Shown piece after piece: positions 53,593-62,659 of a stretch of DNA of 64,000 bases (within the stretch, counting starts at the first letter, position 1; the number at the start of each line of letters is the position of its first letter). The translations under genes were made by a program, and so were the position numbers. The notes below the pieces were generated by a model, which saw only the letters and a list, made by a program, of their open reading frames with translations, was not told the DNA's origin and made no database searches. The stretch is from Paenibacillus sp. BIHB 4019 (GTDB lineage: Bacteria > Bacillota > Bacilli > Paenibacillales > Paenibacillaceae). Where the stretch lies: positions 4,574,501-4,638,500 of the forward strand of contig NZ_CP016808.1 in NCBI RefSeq assembly GCF_002741035.1, written 5' to 3'.

Positions 53593-53678
53593 GCAACTTC
53601 ATTCCTTTCCTTGACTCAATGGCTCAATGTGTCCTTGGCTACTTAAATTGAACCAAGAGCAGTCCGTTTCAAAAACGA

Positions 53679-54830
53679 TTACAGCTTGCTGTAGGCTTCC
53701 ACAATTTGTGCGTGCAGCGGGTGTTCCGCTGGCAATGATGTATAACGTGCAATAACGTCGCTGAGTGTAGAGCTTGTGAGTACTGCCTGTATTTCCGCAG
53801 CTTCGGAATCTTCTGTATAGTTGAAGCGCAGCGCGGCGGCCATCGCTTTTGTCAAATGGTCAGTTGGCAGCTCTAGCTCAAAGGCGAGCAGGGCGGGCCG
53901 AACGAGACGGTCATCCGGCGACAGCTTGCGAATCGGCGAACGCCCGACACGCACCACTTCATCGGTCAAATAAGGATTAATAAAACGCTCTAAAATTTGC
54001 TCAATATACGCTTGATGCTCGTTTTCCGAGAAGCCGTAAGTACGAACAAGCATTGCGCCCGTCTCTTGAAGCGCACCTTCGACTTCACTGCGGACAGCGG
54101 CGTCCTGCATCGCTTCCTGGATAGTGGCGTACCCTTGCAAATAACCATGATAAGCGGCAACGCAATGTCCGGTGTTAACGGTGAACAGCTTGCGTTCGAT
54201 ATAAGGCTGGAGCTGATCGACATAATGGATGCCGGGAATTTCCGGCGTGCCTTGCGGGAGCGCAGAGCGGTCAACCGTCCACTCATAAAAAGGCTCAACC
54301 GTTACCAGCAGCGGATCGTCATGCAGCTGTTGCGGAACGATGCGGTCAACCGCAGCGTCTGGAAAAGCAATCGCTTGCTCTGCCTGTGCTTTGACGTCAG
54401 CAGCCAGATGGGAATAAACAAGCTCCTTAAGCTGCGAACTGCCGCCAATCGCATTTTCACAGGCGATAACAGGCAAGGGAGAAGCAGCAGCTGCTTGGTT
54501 GTTCGCCAGTCGAAGCGTGATGCCTTCAGCAATAGCTCCGGCAATATGCTTCAGGACTGACACGCCGACGGCTGTCGTGACAAGGTCAGCCTCGGCAATG
54601 GCCGCGGCAACGAGCGCCGTATCATTGCCATTAATCGCATTGACGCCCGAGACGGTGAACGACTCCGCTTGCTCGCTGGCCAGCTTAACGGTGTATTGCT
54701 GTTTTTCCTGCAGCAGCGCGACGAGTGAGGCGTTCACATCGACGAATGTGACGCTGCAGCCTGCTTGTGAGAGCAGGAGACCGATGAAGCCTCGCCCAAT
54801 GTTGCCTGCGCCAAAATGGACGGCCCTCAT
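53679..54830 (-). CDS. mtlD: mannitol-1-phosphate 5-dehydrogenase
   Basis: This 383-residue NAD-dependent enzyme turns mannitol 1-phosphate into fructose 6-phosphate. The N-terminal HFGAGNIGRGFIG dinucleotide motif, the GNDTALVAAAIAEADLVTTAVG block and the late IGRSPIRKLSPDDRL-type segment (VGRSPIRKLSPDDRLVRPA) identify the family. It overlaps mtlF by four bases (ATGA). Confidence 0.96.
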   Translation of the reverse strand: MRAVHFGAGNIGRGFIGLLLSQAGCSVTFVDVNASLVALLQEKQQYTVKLASEQAESFTVSGVNAINGNDTALVAAAIAEADLVTTAVGVSVLKHIAGAIAEGITLRLANNQAAAASPLPVIACENAIGGSSQLKELVYSHLAADVKAQAEQAIAFPDAAVDRIVPQQLHDDPLLVTVEPFYEWTVDRSALPQGTPEIPGIHYVDQLQPYIERKLFTVNTGHCVAAYHGYLQGYATIQEAMQDAAVRSEVEGALQETGAMLVRTYGFSENEHQAYIEQILERFINPYLTDEVVRVGRSPIRKLSPDDRLVRPALLAFELELPTDHLTKAMAAALRFNYTEDSEAAEIQAVLTSSTLSDVIARYTSLPAEHPLHAQIVEAYSKL

Positions 54831-55264
54831 TCTTCCATACCTTGCTCAAAAATAGCGATGAGCTCGGCCTCAGAGCTGGCGTTCAAAATCCGCTCCATAT
54901 CGTCTTCCTCGGATACAAGCATCGCAACGCTCGTTAAAATGTTCAGATGGTCGTCGCCGACCGCAGCGAGCCCAATGACGAGTCTAGCTGGCTCGTCGCC
55001 GCCAAAATCTACTCCGCCCGGCACGATTAGTATCGACATGCCCGTCGAGTGGATGAGGCTTTTGGAATCATTGGTGCCGTGAGGCATCGCAAGTCCGCCG
55101 CCAATATAAGTCGAGAGCAGCTCTTCGCGCTCAATCATTTTGTCAACGTAGGTAGCAGGAACATGGCCTGCTTCAACGAGCAGCTGTCCCGCAAGGCGGA
55201 TCGCTTCATATTTGTCGCTAACTTGTACGTTCAATTTCACTTTGTCTGTGGATAAAATAGTCAT
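54827..55264 (-). CDS. mtlF: mannitol PTS enzyme IIA
   Basis: This 145-residue EIIA carries the phosphorylated His in GGLAMPHGTND (about 63) and passes phosphate from HPr to MtlA. The length is normal. Four-base overlaps with mtlR upstream and mtlD downstream show tight coupling. Confidence 0.95.
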   Translation of the reverse strand: MTILSTDKVKLNVQVSDKYEAIRLAGQLLVEAGHVPATYVDKMIEREELLSTYIGGGLAMPHGTNDSKSLIHSTGMSILIVPGGVDFGGDEPARLVIGLAAVGDDHLNILTSVAMLVSEEDDMERILNASSEAELIAIFEQGMEE

Positions 55265-57339
55265 GGCTCATTTCTCCAATCCAGTTTGAATTTGATTTCT
55301 TTCTCTAGGTGAAAGGATAGAAAAGCTTGAATTTCCGCTGCGCTGCCGTGCTTGAGCAGCTCTGTAAGCTCTGTCATCAGCAGCATCGCGCTCACTTCGC
55401 TCAAAATTTCCAGAGCGGTACGGCGAAGCTCGGCAGGGCCAAGCATCAATAAAATTTGTTTTACTGGAGTACTGCTGCTGTCTCCAAACGGAAGCGGCTC
55501 GTCAAACCGAAAAAGGCTGAGTATAGGAAAAGCGATCGCATCCGAACGGGTATGGAACAATGCCAGCTCCGTATCAGGGATAACCTGACTGCCATACTGT
55601 TCCCGCGTCAGCAGGAGGTGAACGACCTTCTGTTCGTCGGACACCGCATGCAAGTGCCGGATCGCCGCAATAAGCTCCTCGGTAACGCCTGTTAAATCGC
55701 CTCGCGGAAGGCCGGGTCGTTCCGGTATCGTATACACCTGAAAGGTTTCCAGCAGCATCACCGAATCCGAGGCGTACATTTTCAACTGCATCAACCGCTC
55801 CAGCGGCGAGTGGCTGCTTGTTTCCGGCGTTTTGGGCGAAGGAGCATGCTTGAGCGTAATATTTTGAATAAAGGACCGCAGCCGTTCTACTTCCGCTTCC
55901 AATAGCAGGGGGCTCAGCTTAATATAACGCTCGGCAGCTATAGGCAAATCAACCGTCGAAATAATAAGATCGTATTGCTGCTCCGGCATGCGAGCCGCTT
56001 CATACCAGGAACGGTTGCCAATCAGCTCGATTTGCGGCAGCTCCTTGCTAATTCTAACGGCCAGCAGCTTTGACGAACCAATACCGCTGGTGCAGACGAG
56101 CACCGCTCTAACTTTTCGCGGAAACTGCTTTAGACGTTCCATGGAGGCGCCAAAATGCATGACGATGTAGCCAATTTCCTCATCAGGCACTTCGATCGTG
56201 CTTATAATAGCATTAACGCCTTTGCGAATAAGGGTAAACAGCAATTCATAATCTTTCTTAATTTGCGCGAGCAGCGGATTGCGAATCGTGCTGCCTTCCT
56301 CTATTCTGCGAAAGGCAGGCAGCATATGCTGATGGAGTCCTTCTCTTAGGGAACGGTCTTCGGTAAAAGGCTCGCCGAGCTGCTCCTCCATAAACGCGAT
56401 CAGCTTCGTTACGCTCGCATTGAGCGTCCAATCTCCCTGAGCGAGCAGCAACCCATCTTCCTCAGCCGAATCGGTCGTTTTAAGCAGCTTGGCGATATAG
56501 CTGACTTCCTCAGCAGGCAGCTCCCGTGCGAGCATGCGCAGCAGCTCCTCGGCCTTGCTTTCCCCTCTCGCTGAATAGGAGGGAGGAGGGCCGTTTACAT
56601 GCGGCGGAATCAGATGGCCTTCCTGAATTCGCGTCAGCGTGACAGCAAGCCGAATGAGCAGATTTAAATGCTCTTTTTCTGACAATTGCAGCTGCCAGCC
56701 GTCCTCCAGCTTCCAAAACGCCTGCTCCAAGGAAAAAAAATGCTTCCTGCCTACCATCGCCAGCAGCTCTTTCGATAATGGGTGCAAGGCAATGGCTTCC
56801 TGAGCTTGGCCGAACAGGTCCGATTCGTCCAGATGGGTTTGCGCGAGCCAGGCAATAAACAGCCTTTTTGCTGACTCCGGCCCGCTTATTTCTACACCAT
56901 AGCCGCGCCTGCGTACGAGTGTCAGCCCGTGGCTCTGAATCATTTGCTCCAGCTCGTCAAGATCGTGGCTAATCGTTGGCATCGTAACGCGCAGCTGATG
57001 GGATAGCGAAAATTGCTTGATCGGCTCATTATGCTTAAGCAGCTTGCATAATATAAGCGCCTTGCGCTCCTCGGCTGAATACTCAAATAGATCCGCATGC
57101 TCAAGAGCTTGCTTAAAACGTTCCAGCCTCTCGCTGTCCGCTTCGATTTTGATCCCGATTCCGGAGCGCTTATGCAGCTTGATATGATTGGCAGCTAGTA
57201 CAAGCTCAATGTCACTGAGCTCGCGGTGAATCGTTCGGGTGCTTGCCCCGACCTCAGCGGCAATATCAGCCGCTGTTATTTCATCCCGCTGCTCCAGCAG
57301 CAGCTCTACAATACGTCGCTGTCTCGTCGATACTTTGAT
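55261..57339 (-). CDS. mtlR: MtlR mannitol operon activator with PRDs; start codon anomalous
   Basis: The frame encodes about 692 residues, matching the roughly 694 of Bacillus MtlR: N-terminal helix-turn-helix (about 3-60, ITAADIAAEVGASTRTIHRE), a second winged-helix region, two PTS regulation domains with phosphorylatable His (to about 405), an EIIB-like domain with Cys in LVCTSGIGSSK (about 420) and an EIIA-like domain (about 550-690). The first ATG in frame is at 56982, after the DNA-binding helix. Upstream the frame is open to TGA at 57346-57348, with no ATG, GTG or TTG. A Shine-Dalgarno-like TAAGGATGATC sits nine bases before ATC at 57339. Either ATC is used or one inserted A has shifted the true ATG at 57349 out of frame. 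Confidence 0.8.
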   Translation of the reverse strand: MKVSTRQRRIVELLLEQRDEITAADIAAEVGASTRTIHRELSDIELVLAANHIKLHKRSGIGIKIEADSERLERFKQALEHADLFEYSAEERKALILCKLLKHNEPIKQFSLSHQLRVTMPTISHDLDELEQMIQSHGLTLVRRRGYGVEISGPESAKRLFIAWLAQTHLDESDLFGQAQEAIALHPLSKELLAMVGRKHFFSLEQAFWKLEDGWQLQLSEKEHLNLLIRLAVTLTRIQEGHLIPPHVNGPPPSYSARGESKAEELLRMLARELPAEEVSYIAKLLKTTDSAEEDGLLLAQGDWTLNASVTKLIAFMEEQLGEPFTEDRSLREGLHQHMLPAFRRIEEGSTIRNPLLAQIKKDYELLFTLIRKGVNAIISTIEVPDEEIGYIVMHFGASMERLKQFPRKVRAVLVCTSGIGSSKLLAVRISKELPQIELIGNRSWYEAARMPEQQYDLIISTVDLPIAAERYIKLSPLLLEAEVERLRSFIQNITLKHAPSPKTPETSSHSPLERLMQLKMYASDSVMLLETFQVYTIPERPGLPRGDLTGVTEELIAAIRHLHAVSDEQKVVHLLLTREQYGSQVIPDTELALFHTRSDAIAFPILSLFRFDEPLPFGDSSSTPVKQILLMLGPAELRRTALEILSEVSAMLLMTELTELLKHGSAAEIQAFLSFHLEKEIKFKLDWRNEP

Positions 57340-57366
57340 AGGAGATCATCCTTATCCGGGAAATGG

Positions 57367-57399
57367 ACTTAACGCCGACATTAAATGTCAGCGTTAAGT
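57367..57399 (-). promoter_or_regulatory. intercistronic hairpin between mtlA and mtlR
   Basis: ACTTAACGCCGACAT and ATGTCAGCGTTAAGT pair over 15 bases with one mismatch and a three-base loop. There is no T-run, so it probably protects the mtlA mRNA end or dampens mtlR rather than stopping transcription. Confidence 0.6.
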
Positions 57400-57520
57400 G
57401 CAAGGTCTAGGCTTGCATCGTTTAAAATATAAGAATTTATAAGCCTCACACTTAAATTGGACTTATATTTCTCGCGAAAAGGCAGCTTTGCCGCCAAAGG
57501 GCAGCTTCAGCCGTTTACGC

Positions 57521-58966
57521 TTAGCTTAATCTTTTGATCAAAGCATCATACTCGGGGCTCTTCAAGAAATCTTCGATGGAGATGTGCTCAGCTCCAGGAA
57601 CTTTCAGTCGCGCCCGTTCAGTCAGCGATTTATGGGTAATGACGATATCCGCATCAGAAGGGAGATCGTTAATCGCCGTGTTGGTCACCTGTATAGGAAG
57701 ACCGGCTGCTTTGACTTTCTTTTTCATAATGGAAGCGCCCATTGCACTAGAGCCCATTCCAGCATCGCAAGCAAAAATAATTTTGCTCACATCTTCCTTC
57801 GATTTCACTGTGCCAGCAGCTGCGGAAGCTGTGCCAGCTTGAACGCCAGCTGTTTCAGCGCCTTTAGAAGAAGCCTTCATATCTTGCATTTTAGTCGTTG
57901 CTTCCTCAATATCGCCTTGAGCGTTTTTGCTTGTTTTCAGCAGAAGCGCGCCAATTACGAATGATACTGCCGCCGCGATAACAACACCGCTAATCATGGC
58001 AAAGTAGCCGCCCTTAGGCACGAGCGCAAAATAAGCGAGAATACTTCCTGGTGAAGGAGCGGCTGTAAGGCCTGCGCCCAGCAGGGTGAAGGTAAATGTA
58101 CCAGCCATGCCGCCGCCGATAACCGCAAGAATGAGGCGCGGATTCATAAGGACGTATGGGAAATAAATTTCGTGAATACCGCCGAAAAACTGGATGATGA
58201 TAGCGCCTGGAGCAGAGCCTTTCGCTGCGCCTTTGCCAAACAGCCAGTAAGCGAGCAGTATGCCAAGACCGGGACCTGGGTTAGATTCCAGCATGAACAT
58301 AATGGATTTGCCAGTAGCCAGCGATTGCTCAAGCCCGATTGGACTTAATATACCGTGGTTAATCGCATTGTTCAGGAACAAAATTTTACCCGGTTCAATT
58401 AAAATGTTCGCCAGCGGCAAGAGGCCGTGGTTGATGAGAAATTCTACGCCGGAAGAAATCAGATTGCTGAATGCGGTAACAAGCGGGCCAACGCCTTTGT
58501 ATGCCCCAATCGAGAGAGCGGCGCCGATGATGCCGGAAGAAAAGTTATTGATAAGCATTTCGAAGCCTGATGGAATTTTACCTTCTAGCGCTTGGTCGAA
58601 TTTTTTCAAAATCCAGGCAGCCAGCGGACCTACGATCATAGCTCCGAGGAACATCGTAATATCCGATCCGAGAATAACGCCCATCGTGACCATAGCTCCG
58701 ATGACGCCGCCGCGGGTGCCGTGAACCATTTTACCACCTGTATAACCGATCAGGAGCGGAAGCAAATAAGTAATGGTTGGGCCAACAAGCGTTGCCAAAT
58801 CTTCATTTGGAAACCAGCCGGTCGGAATGAACAGGGTTGTAATAATCCCCCAGGCAATAAATGCGCCGATATTCGGCATAACCATTCCGCTTAGGAATCT
58901 GCCGAATTTCTGCACCCCTACCTTTACACCGCCGGATGACGATTGTTGTACTTCTTGACTACTCAT
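57521..58966 (-). CDS. mtlA: mannitol PTS permease, EIICB
   Basis: This 481-residue transporter has a membrane EIIC part (about 15-345, with the substrate loop GGIHEIYFPYVLMNPRLI) and a C-terminal EIIB domain (about 390-480) whose phosphorylated Cys is in FACDAGMGSSAMG. No EIIA is fused; it is supplied by mtlF. I chose the ATG at 58966 because GGAGGAG lies nine bases before it, although the frame is open for 46 more codons. It is the first gene of the operon. Confidence 0.95.
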   Translation of the reverse strand: MSSQEVQQSSSGGVKVGVQKFGRFLSGMVMPNIGAFIAWGIITTLFIPTGWFPNEDLATLVGPTITYLLPLLIGYTGGKMVHGTRGGVIGAMVTMGVILGSDITMFLGAMIVGPLAAWILKKFDQALEGKIPSGFEMLINNFSSGIIGAALSIGAYKGVGPLVTAFSNLISSGVEFLINHGLLPLANILIEPGKILFLNNAINHGILSPIGLEQSLATGKSIMFMLESNPGPGLGILLAYWLFGKGAAKGSAPGAIIIQFFGGIHEIYFPYVLMNPRLILAVIGGGMAGTFTFTLLGAGLTAAPSPGSILAYFALVPKGGYFAMISGVVIAAAVSFVIGALLLKTSKNAQGDIEEATTKMQDMKASSKGAETAGVQAGTASAAAGTVKSKEDVSKIIFACDAGMGSSAMGASIMKKKVKAAGLPIQVTNTAINDLPSDADIVITHKSLTERARLKVPGAEHISIEDFLKSPEYDALIKRLS

Positions 58967-59093
58967 GACATGACTCCTCCTCAATGAATTGCGAAGCAAT
59001 AACAGCTTCGATAGCGCGGGTATATGAATGAACGAAGCGATCATCGCGCGCAACATGATTTCACCATTTGTCATGTAGCTGCTAACAAACGGG

Positions 59094-59124
59094 ATTATAT
59101 TCATGTTAATGGATAGCGTTTACA
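59094..59124 (-). promoter_or_regulatory. mtl promoter region with CcpA-type cre site
   Basis: On the minus strand the cre-like TGTAAACGCTATCC (59111-59124) fits the consensus TGWAANCGNTNWCA at all but the last position. It overlaps the -35 region; TATAAT lies at 59094-59099. The poor -35 suits activation by MtlR, and cre suits glucose repression. Confidence 0.72.
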
Positions 59125-59414
59125 GTCGCAATGAAAGGAAAAGAAGAATGCGTCATGAGCGCTGTTGACAGTATTTATTTTGGCAGAAATGAAGGGGAAT
59201 ATGCTAATGATTCGCTAATAAATGATCAATTATCTATTGAAAAGGCGAATAATTGAACGTTAGGAGGTGAAAAAGGTACGTCTATTTTCCAGAGTAATCT
59301 GAAATGGTGTTCATAATAAACAAGTTTGTAGTCTTGGAATATAAAGTGAAGTAGTATGAACCTATTTTCAGTAAAATAGATTAACGTCTATATCGTGATT
59401 AGTTAGAAGTCTAT
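59125..59414. other. AT-rich intergenic stretch; no gene seen
   Basis: A strong AGGAGGTG at about 59263 is followed only by an 11-codon frame. Base composition is clearly richer in A and T than the genes to the left. I see no other feature. Confidence 0.4.
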
Positions 59415-59442
59415 ACCTTCGATAGAGAAATCTCATAATATA
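59415..59442 (+). promoter_or_regulatory. possible sigma-K promoter of the collagen-like gene
   Basis: AC (59415-59416), 17 bases and CATAATATA (59434-59442) match the sigma-K pattern AC-N16/17-CATANNNTA and would start transcription about 20 bases before the gene. Confidence 0.45.
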
Positions 59443-59469
59443 CAATTGTTGTATACGGAGGTGTTTAGC

Positions 59470-60300
59470 TTGTGGAGTATCAATATCCATAATAAAAATA
59501 AAATGACTTTAGTGACAAGAAGGCATGCACGTAATAAGAAATGTATCGTCAAAAAAAAGAACATACGTATAATAGATAAGCGCAAACTGAAGAACTCTAA
59601 TCCTGGTCGAAAAAAAGATTTTATAAAGAAAACAATTATTGTTTGCCCTCTGAGAAGAAAAAAAGAACGTAAAAAGTTTATTTTATCCAGAAAAAGATTT
59701 AAACGTGTTGCTTGTCCACAACCGGAAAATATTGAATCAGCTCCGCGAGATAGACAAGGACCTTCAGGCCCTCAAGGTACTCAAGGCTCGCAAGGGGCTC
59801 AAGGACTTCCAGGTCCTCAAGGGACTCAAGGCCCTCCAGGCTCGCAAGGGACTCTAGGATGTCCAGGCCCTCAAGGGATTCAAGGTCCTCCAGGCTCGCA
59901 AGGGACTCAAGGATGTCCAGGCCCTCAAGGGGCTCAAGGACCTTCAGGCTCGCAAGGACCTCCAGGCCCTCAAGGTCCATCAGGACCTGCCATCCTTCCT
60001 AATATCATTATTGTGCCGAGTGCTCAAAGATATTTTTATATTGTGGCCTCAGATATTCAGTTCCATGTAACGATTCCAGCTAAAGAATTTACAAACGATG
60101 AGGGAGCATTAACAACCGCATTTACAGGCATTGGTCAAAATAGCTATAGTAATCTTTACATCAATGGGATATTACAAGAAGGCAGTATATATAGCTTAAA
60201 TGAAAGTGCCTTGAACATTAATCTAAACAATCAAACTATTTTTTTAGGTACGCCTATTATTCTCGAAATCATTCAATTTTTTGCTCAAGTAACCTTATAA
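59470..60300 (+). CDS. collagen-like spore-surface protein with DUF4183 domain
   Basis: This protein of about 276 residues has a very basic N-terminus (about 1-85, rich in Lys and Arg), 26 uninterrupted Gly-X-Y triplets (about 96-173, many GPQ/GTQ/GSQ, with two GCP triplets that could form disulfides between chains) and a C-terminal DUF4183 domain (about 180-276). The plan resembles BclA-type exosporium fibres: an anchor, a collagen stalk and a trimerising head. The start is TTG at 59470, six bases after GGAGGTG. There is no signal peptide, as expected for a protein assembled on the forespore from the mother cell. Confidence 0.85.
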   Translation: MWSINIHNKNKMTLVTRRHARNKKCIVKKKNIRIIDKRKLKNSNPGRKKDFIKKTIIVCPLRRKKERKKFILSRKRFKRVACPQPENIESAPRDRQGPSGPQGTQGSQGAQGLPGPQGTQGPPGSQGTLGCPGPQGIQGPPGSQGTQGCPGPQGAQGPSGSQGPPGPQGPSGPAILPNIIIVPSAQRYFYIVASDIQFHVTIPAKEFTNDEGALTTAFTGIGQNSYSNLYINGILQEGSIYSLNESALNINLNNQTIFLGTPIILEIIQFFAQVTL

Positions 60301-60387
60301 AATGTGCTTTTAATGAGATGATCCGCCCTTCCCTTTAATCTAACTCTATCATTTACTAGTAGAGATTGAAGAAGGGAGGTGATATAA

Positions 60388-60672
60388 ATGGCAATTACAA
60401 AACCCTTTATGGCTGCTCGAAGGTTTTCTGCTACAATTGGAGACGGAACAGGTGTCGGCGTTGCATATAATATTCTTGCCACAGCCACCACCGATGATGC
60501 CGGAGTTGCTGCCACAGCTTTTCCAACTGCACCGGCGTATTATAATCTTTATATTAATGGGCAGATTCAAACAGCAGATACTTCAACCGTTACTACCACT
60601 GCGATCACGATACCTGGTGGCGATACACTCGATCCTGCGACACCAGTTATAATCGAATTTGTTGTAAACTAA
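60388..60672 (+). CDS. stand-alone DUF4183 domain protein
   Basis: This 94-residue protein consists almost only of the DUF4183 domain, related to the head of the collagen-like protein (YYNLYINGQIQ matches [11 protein letters not shown], and PVIIEFV matches PIILEII). A GGGAGGTGAT site precedes the ATG. It probably assembles with, or beside, the collagen-like protein on the spore surface (inference). Confidence 0.82.
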   Translation: MAITKPFMAARRFSATIGDGTGVGVAYNILATATTDDAGVAATAFPTAPAYYNLYINGQIQTADTSTVTTTAITIPGGDTLDPATPVIIEFVVN

Positions 60673-60689
60673 TCGTCTTTATGGATGAG

Positions 60690-60732
60690 ATGCCGACAAT
60701 TATATTGTTTTTGATTGTTGGCATTGTTTTTT
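60690..60732 (+). terminator. terminator after the DUF4183 genes
   Basis: ATGCCGACAAT pairs with ATTGTTGGCAT (60714-60724, one wobble) and seven T follow. Confidence 0.8.
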
Positions 60733-60828
60733 TAATGCTTTTGGGGATATTATTTTCGTACATATCTACTTGAAAAAAGGAAATCGAATACACTTTATAG
60801 CAGGGAAGAGCAGCCTTAACAAAAGAAA

Positions 60829-60869
60829 AAGCGTAAAAAAATCGCTTATTCTGCGATTTTTTTACGCTC
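60829..60869. terminator. bidirectional terminator
   Basis: AGCGTAAAAAAATCGC pairs perfectly with GCGATTTTTTTACGCT (60853-60868); it serves cotH on the minus strand. Confidence 0.88.
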
Positions 60870-60885
60870 CGTTTCACAAGTTTGC

Positions 60886-62640
60886 TTACAGCCTTCTGCG
60901 GTTGTAGAAAATAACGAACACACTCGACAAGATTAAAATAATTAAGGCGATGCCTGCAGTAATAGCTTCCGAAGCGCTGCCCTGCGGCTGCGTGTTTTGT
61001 CCGCCGGGACCGCCGCCTCCCATGCCATTGGGCGGCGCCATCATGCCGCCTTGTCCGCCCATACCGCCTTGTCCAACTGGACCTCCGCCGCCAAAGCCGC
61101 CACCACCGAAGCCTTGACCGCCTTGCTGCGCACCGTTGGCACCGTCAGCTGGAGGATTGTTGCCCGCTACATTGGCACCGTCAGTTGGAGGGTTGCCGCC
61201 CGCTGCATTGGCACCGTCAGCTGGAGGGTTGCCGCCCGCTGCATTAGCACCGTCAGTTGGAGGATTGCCGCCTTCTGCATTAGCACCGTCAGTTGGAACA
61301 TTGCCGCCACCAGGGAAACCGCCCCCGCCGCCCATTCCGCCACCACCACCGCCAAAGCCGCTGCTGCCGCTGCCAGAACCGTCGCCCGAGGAAGGAATTG
61401 TGCCGTCAAGCTGCTGGGTGACGCTTTCTACTTGCGAGCTTGCAAAGAAGAGCACCGTCGTAATGCCTTGCTCATACTCTTCATAGGAATAGAAGGAAGA
61501 AGGGTCTGCTTTTACATAAGGAGAAATCATCTCGGATATTTCTTTTACTCTGGCCGCGAGAGTATCATCTGCCAAATATCCTTCAATCATTTGTTTGATA
61601 ATCGCATGGTACTGCTCTTTGTATTCATCGACTGCCAGCAATTTAGCGATGAGAGGCCGATCGGCCAGTGTGCCGGAAGTCGGTTCATCAATGAGCACGC
61701 CCGTGCCGCCAAAGCCGCCGAAGGACATATTGTAATCCCATGGCAAAATCGAGAACAGGCCATCATCCTCATATAAATAGTAGTTATGTTTTTTCTCCGA
61801 CAAATAGCTGTCCATATTGCCCGCAACTGCGTTTAAGGCAATAAATTTCAGCGCTTCCTGTACGTCAAGAACGCTGTCATAGTCCGTACCATTATTTAAT
61901 TCATCGAGCATTTTCAGCAAAATATCGTCATTGGACGAAGCGGACTTGAGATCAAGCCCCGTGTACGATTTCATCGTCTCCAGCCAGTTCAGCTCGCTGC
62001 CATTGCCGCCGTTTGCTTTGTAAAGCGCACCGTAGCTGTTGCCGAAGTTGCGTTCCAAATAGGCATCGCCAATTTGCTCGATCGCTAAATAGAAACCCCA
62101 AAGCTCGCCATTTACATATACATTCACATAGGAATATTTAGGGGTTGGCAAGCCCATTGCTTCGGCAAGCTCATAGGAAAGAAACTCGCGCATATAGGAA
62201 GCATCGCTGAAATTATTGTTGAGATTGATTTTGCTAATGCCATCAATCGTCTGATTGACATACTCGTCGAAAGACAGCTTGAAGCTGTAGCGGTCCGAAT
62301 CGGTCATATTGACGACGCTGCTCAAGCTGAGATTGCCCTTCGTGCGAATGCCGACATTTTTGAAAACTTGGCCGTTGTAATCGACCGTCGCTTCCTTAAA
62401 TTCCTCTGCGCTGGCGTTGTCCAGCATATTTTGAAAGTCATCTTTGTCCACTGTAATTTTTACATCGATAACCTTGTCCTTGGGAAAAACCGTCTCATCC
62501 AGCGTCTGCTCCCCGCCTGAGACAACGTTTGTTTCCGTTGCCGTTGGAGTAGAGCCTGTACCATTGGTACAGGCTGTAATGGTGAGAAGCAGAAGGAGGG
62601 AGCACAGGCTTAGAAGCAAGGTTGAAGCTTTTGCTTTCAT
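60886..62640 (-). CDS. cotH: CotH-family spore-coat kinase-like lipoprotein with Gly-rich repeats
   Basis: This 584-residue protein has a lipoprotein signal (lipobox in TITAC near 25), a CotH kinase-like domain (about 45-420, with KGNLSLSS, an IEQIGDAYLERNFG block and the metal/catalytic stretch ILPWDYNMSFGG), a Gly/Pro-rich region (about 425-550) and a C-terminal membrane helix (about 555-577) followed by NRRRL. Bacillus CotH phosphorylates coat proteins. The lipid anchor plus C-terminal helix here implies a membrane location instead, so the target may differ. I chose the ATG at 62640, eight bases after GAGGAGG. It lies in an apparent operon with DUF4956 and VTC-domain genes. Confidence 0.88.
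   Translation of the reverse strand: MKAKASTLLLSLCSLLLLLTITACTNGTGSTPTATETNVVSGGEQTLDETVFPKDKVIDVKITVDKDDFQNMLDNASAEEFKEATVDYNGQVFKNVGIRTKGNLSLSSVVNMTDSDRYSFKLSFDEYVNQTIDGISKINLNNNFSDASYMREFLSYELAEAMGLPTPKYSYVNVYVNGELWGFYLAIEQIGDAYLERNFGNSYGALYKANGGNGSELNWLETMKSYTGLDLKSASSNDDILLKMLDELNNGTDYDSVLDVQEALKFIALNAVAGNMDSYLSEKKHNYYLYEDDGLFSILPWDYNMSFGGFGGTGVLIDEPTSGTLADRPLIAKLLAVDEYKEQYHAIIKQMIEGYLADDTLAARVKEISEMISPYVKADPSSFYSYEEYEQGITTVLFFASSQVESVTQQLDGTIPSSGDGSGSGSSGFGGGGGGMGGGGGFPGGGNVPTDGANAEGGNPPTDGANAAGGNPPADGANAAGGNPPTDGANVAGNNPPADGANGAQQGGQGFGGGGFGGGGPVGQGGMGGQGGMMAPPNGMGGGGPGGQNTQPQGSASEAITAGIALIILILSSVFVIFYNRRRL
61140..61319. repeat. five tandem 36-base repeats coding for 12-residue units in cotH
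   Basis: The units encode variations of GNPPTDGANAAG. The five copies differ at a few bases each. They form the spacer between the kinase-like domain and the Gly-rich tail. Confidence 0.85.
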
Positions 62641-62659
62641 GCCGGAAACCTCCTCGTAA

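Noticed and set aside
57281..57349. 22-codon frame from ATG 57349 as a leader peptide for mtlR
   Set aside because: TAAGG is too close to this ATG for normal initiation and the peptide has no regulatory look; it is more likely the displaced mtlR start.
59757..59990. Repeated pattern considered as a CRISPR array
   Set aside because: The periodicity is nine bases and codes for Gly-X-Y triplets; there are no unique spacers or cas genes.
60681..60773. 30-codon hydrophobic reading frame after the DUF4183 gene
   Set aside because: It has no ribosome binding site and lies across a good terminator hairpin, so coding is unlikely.
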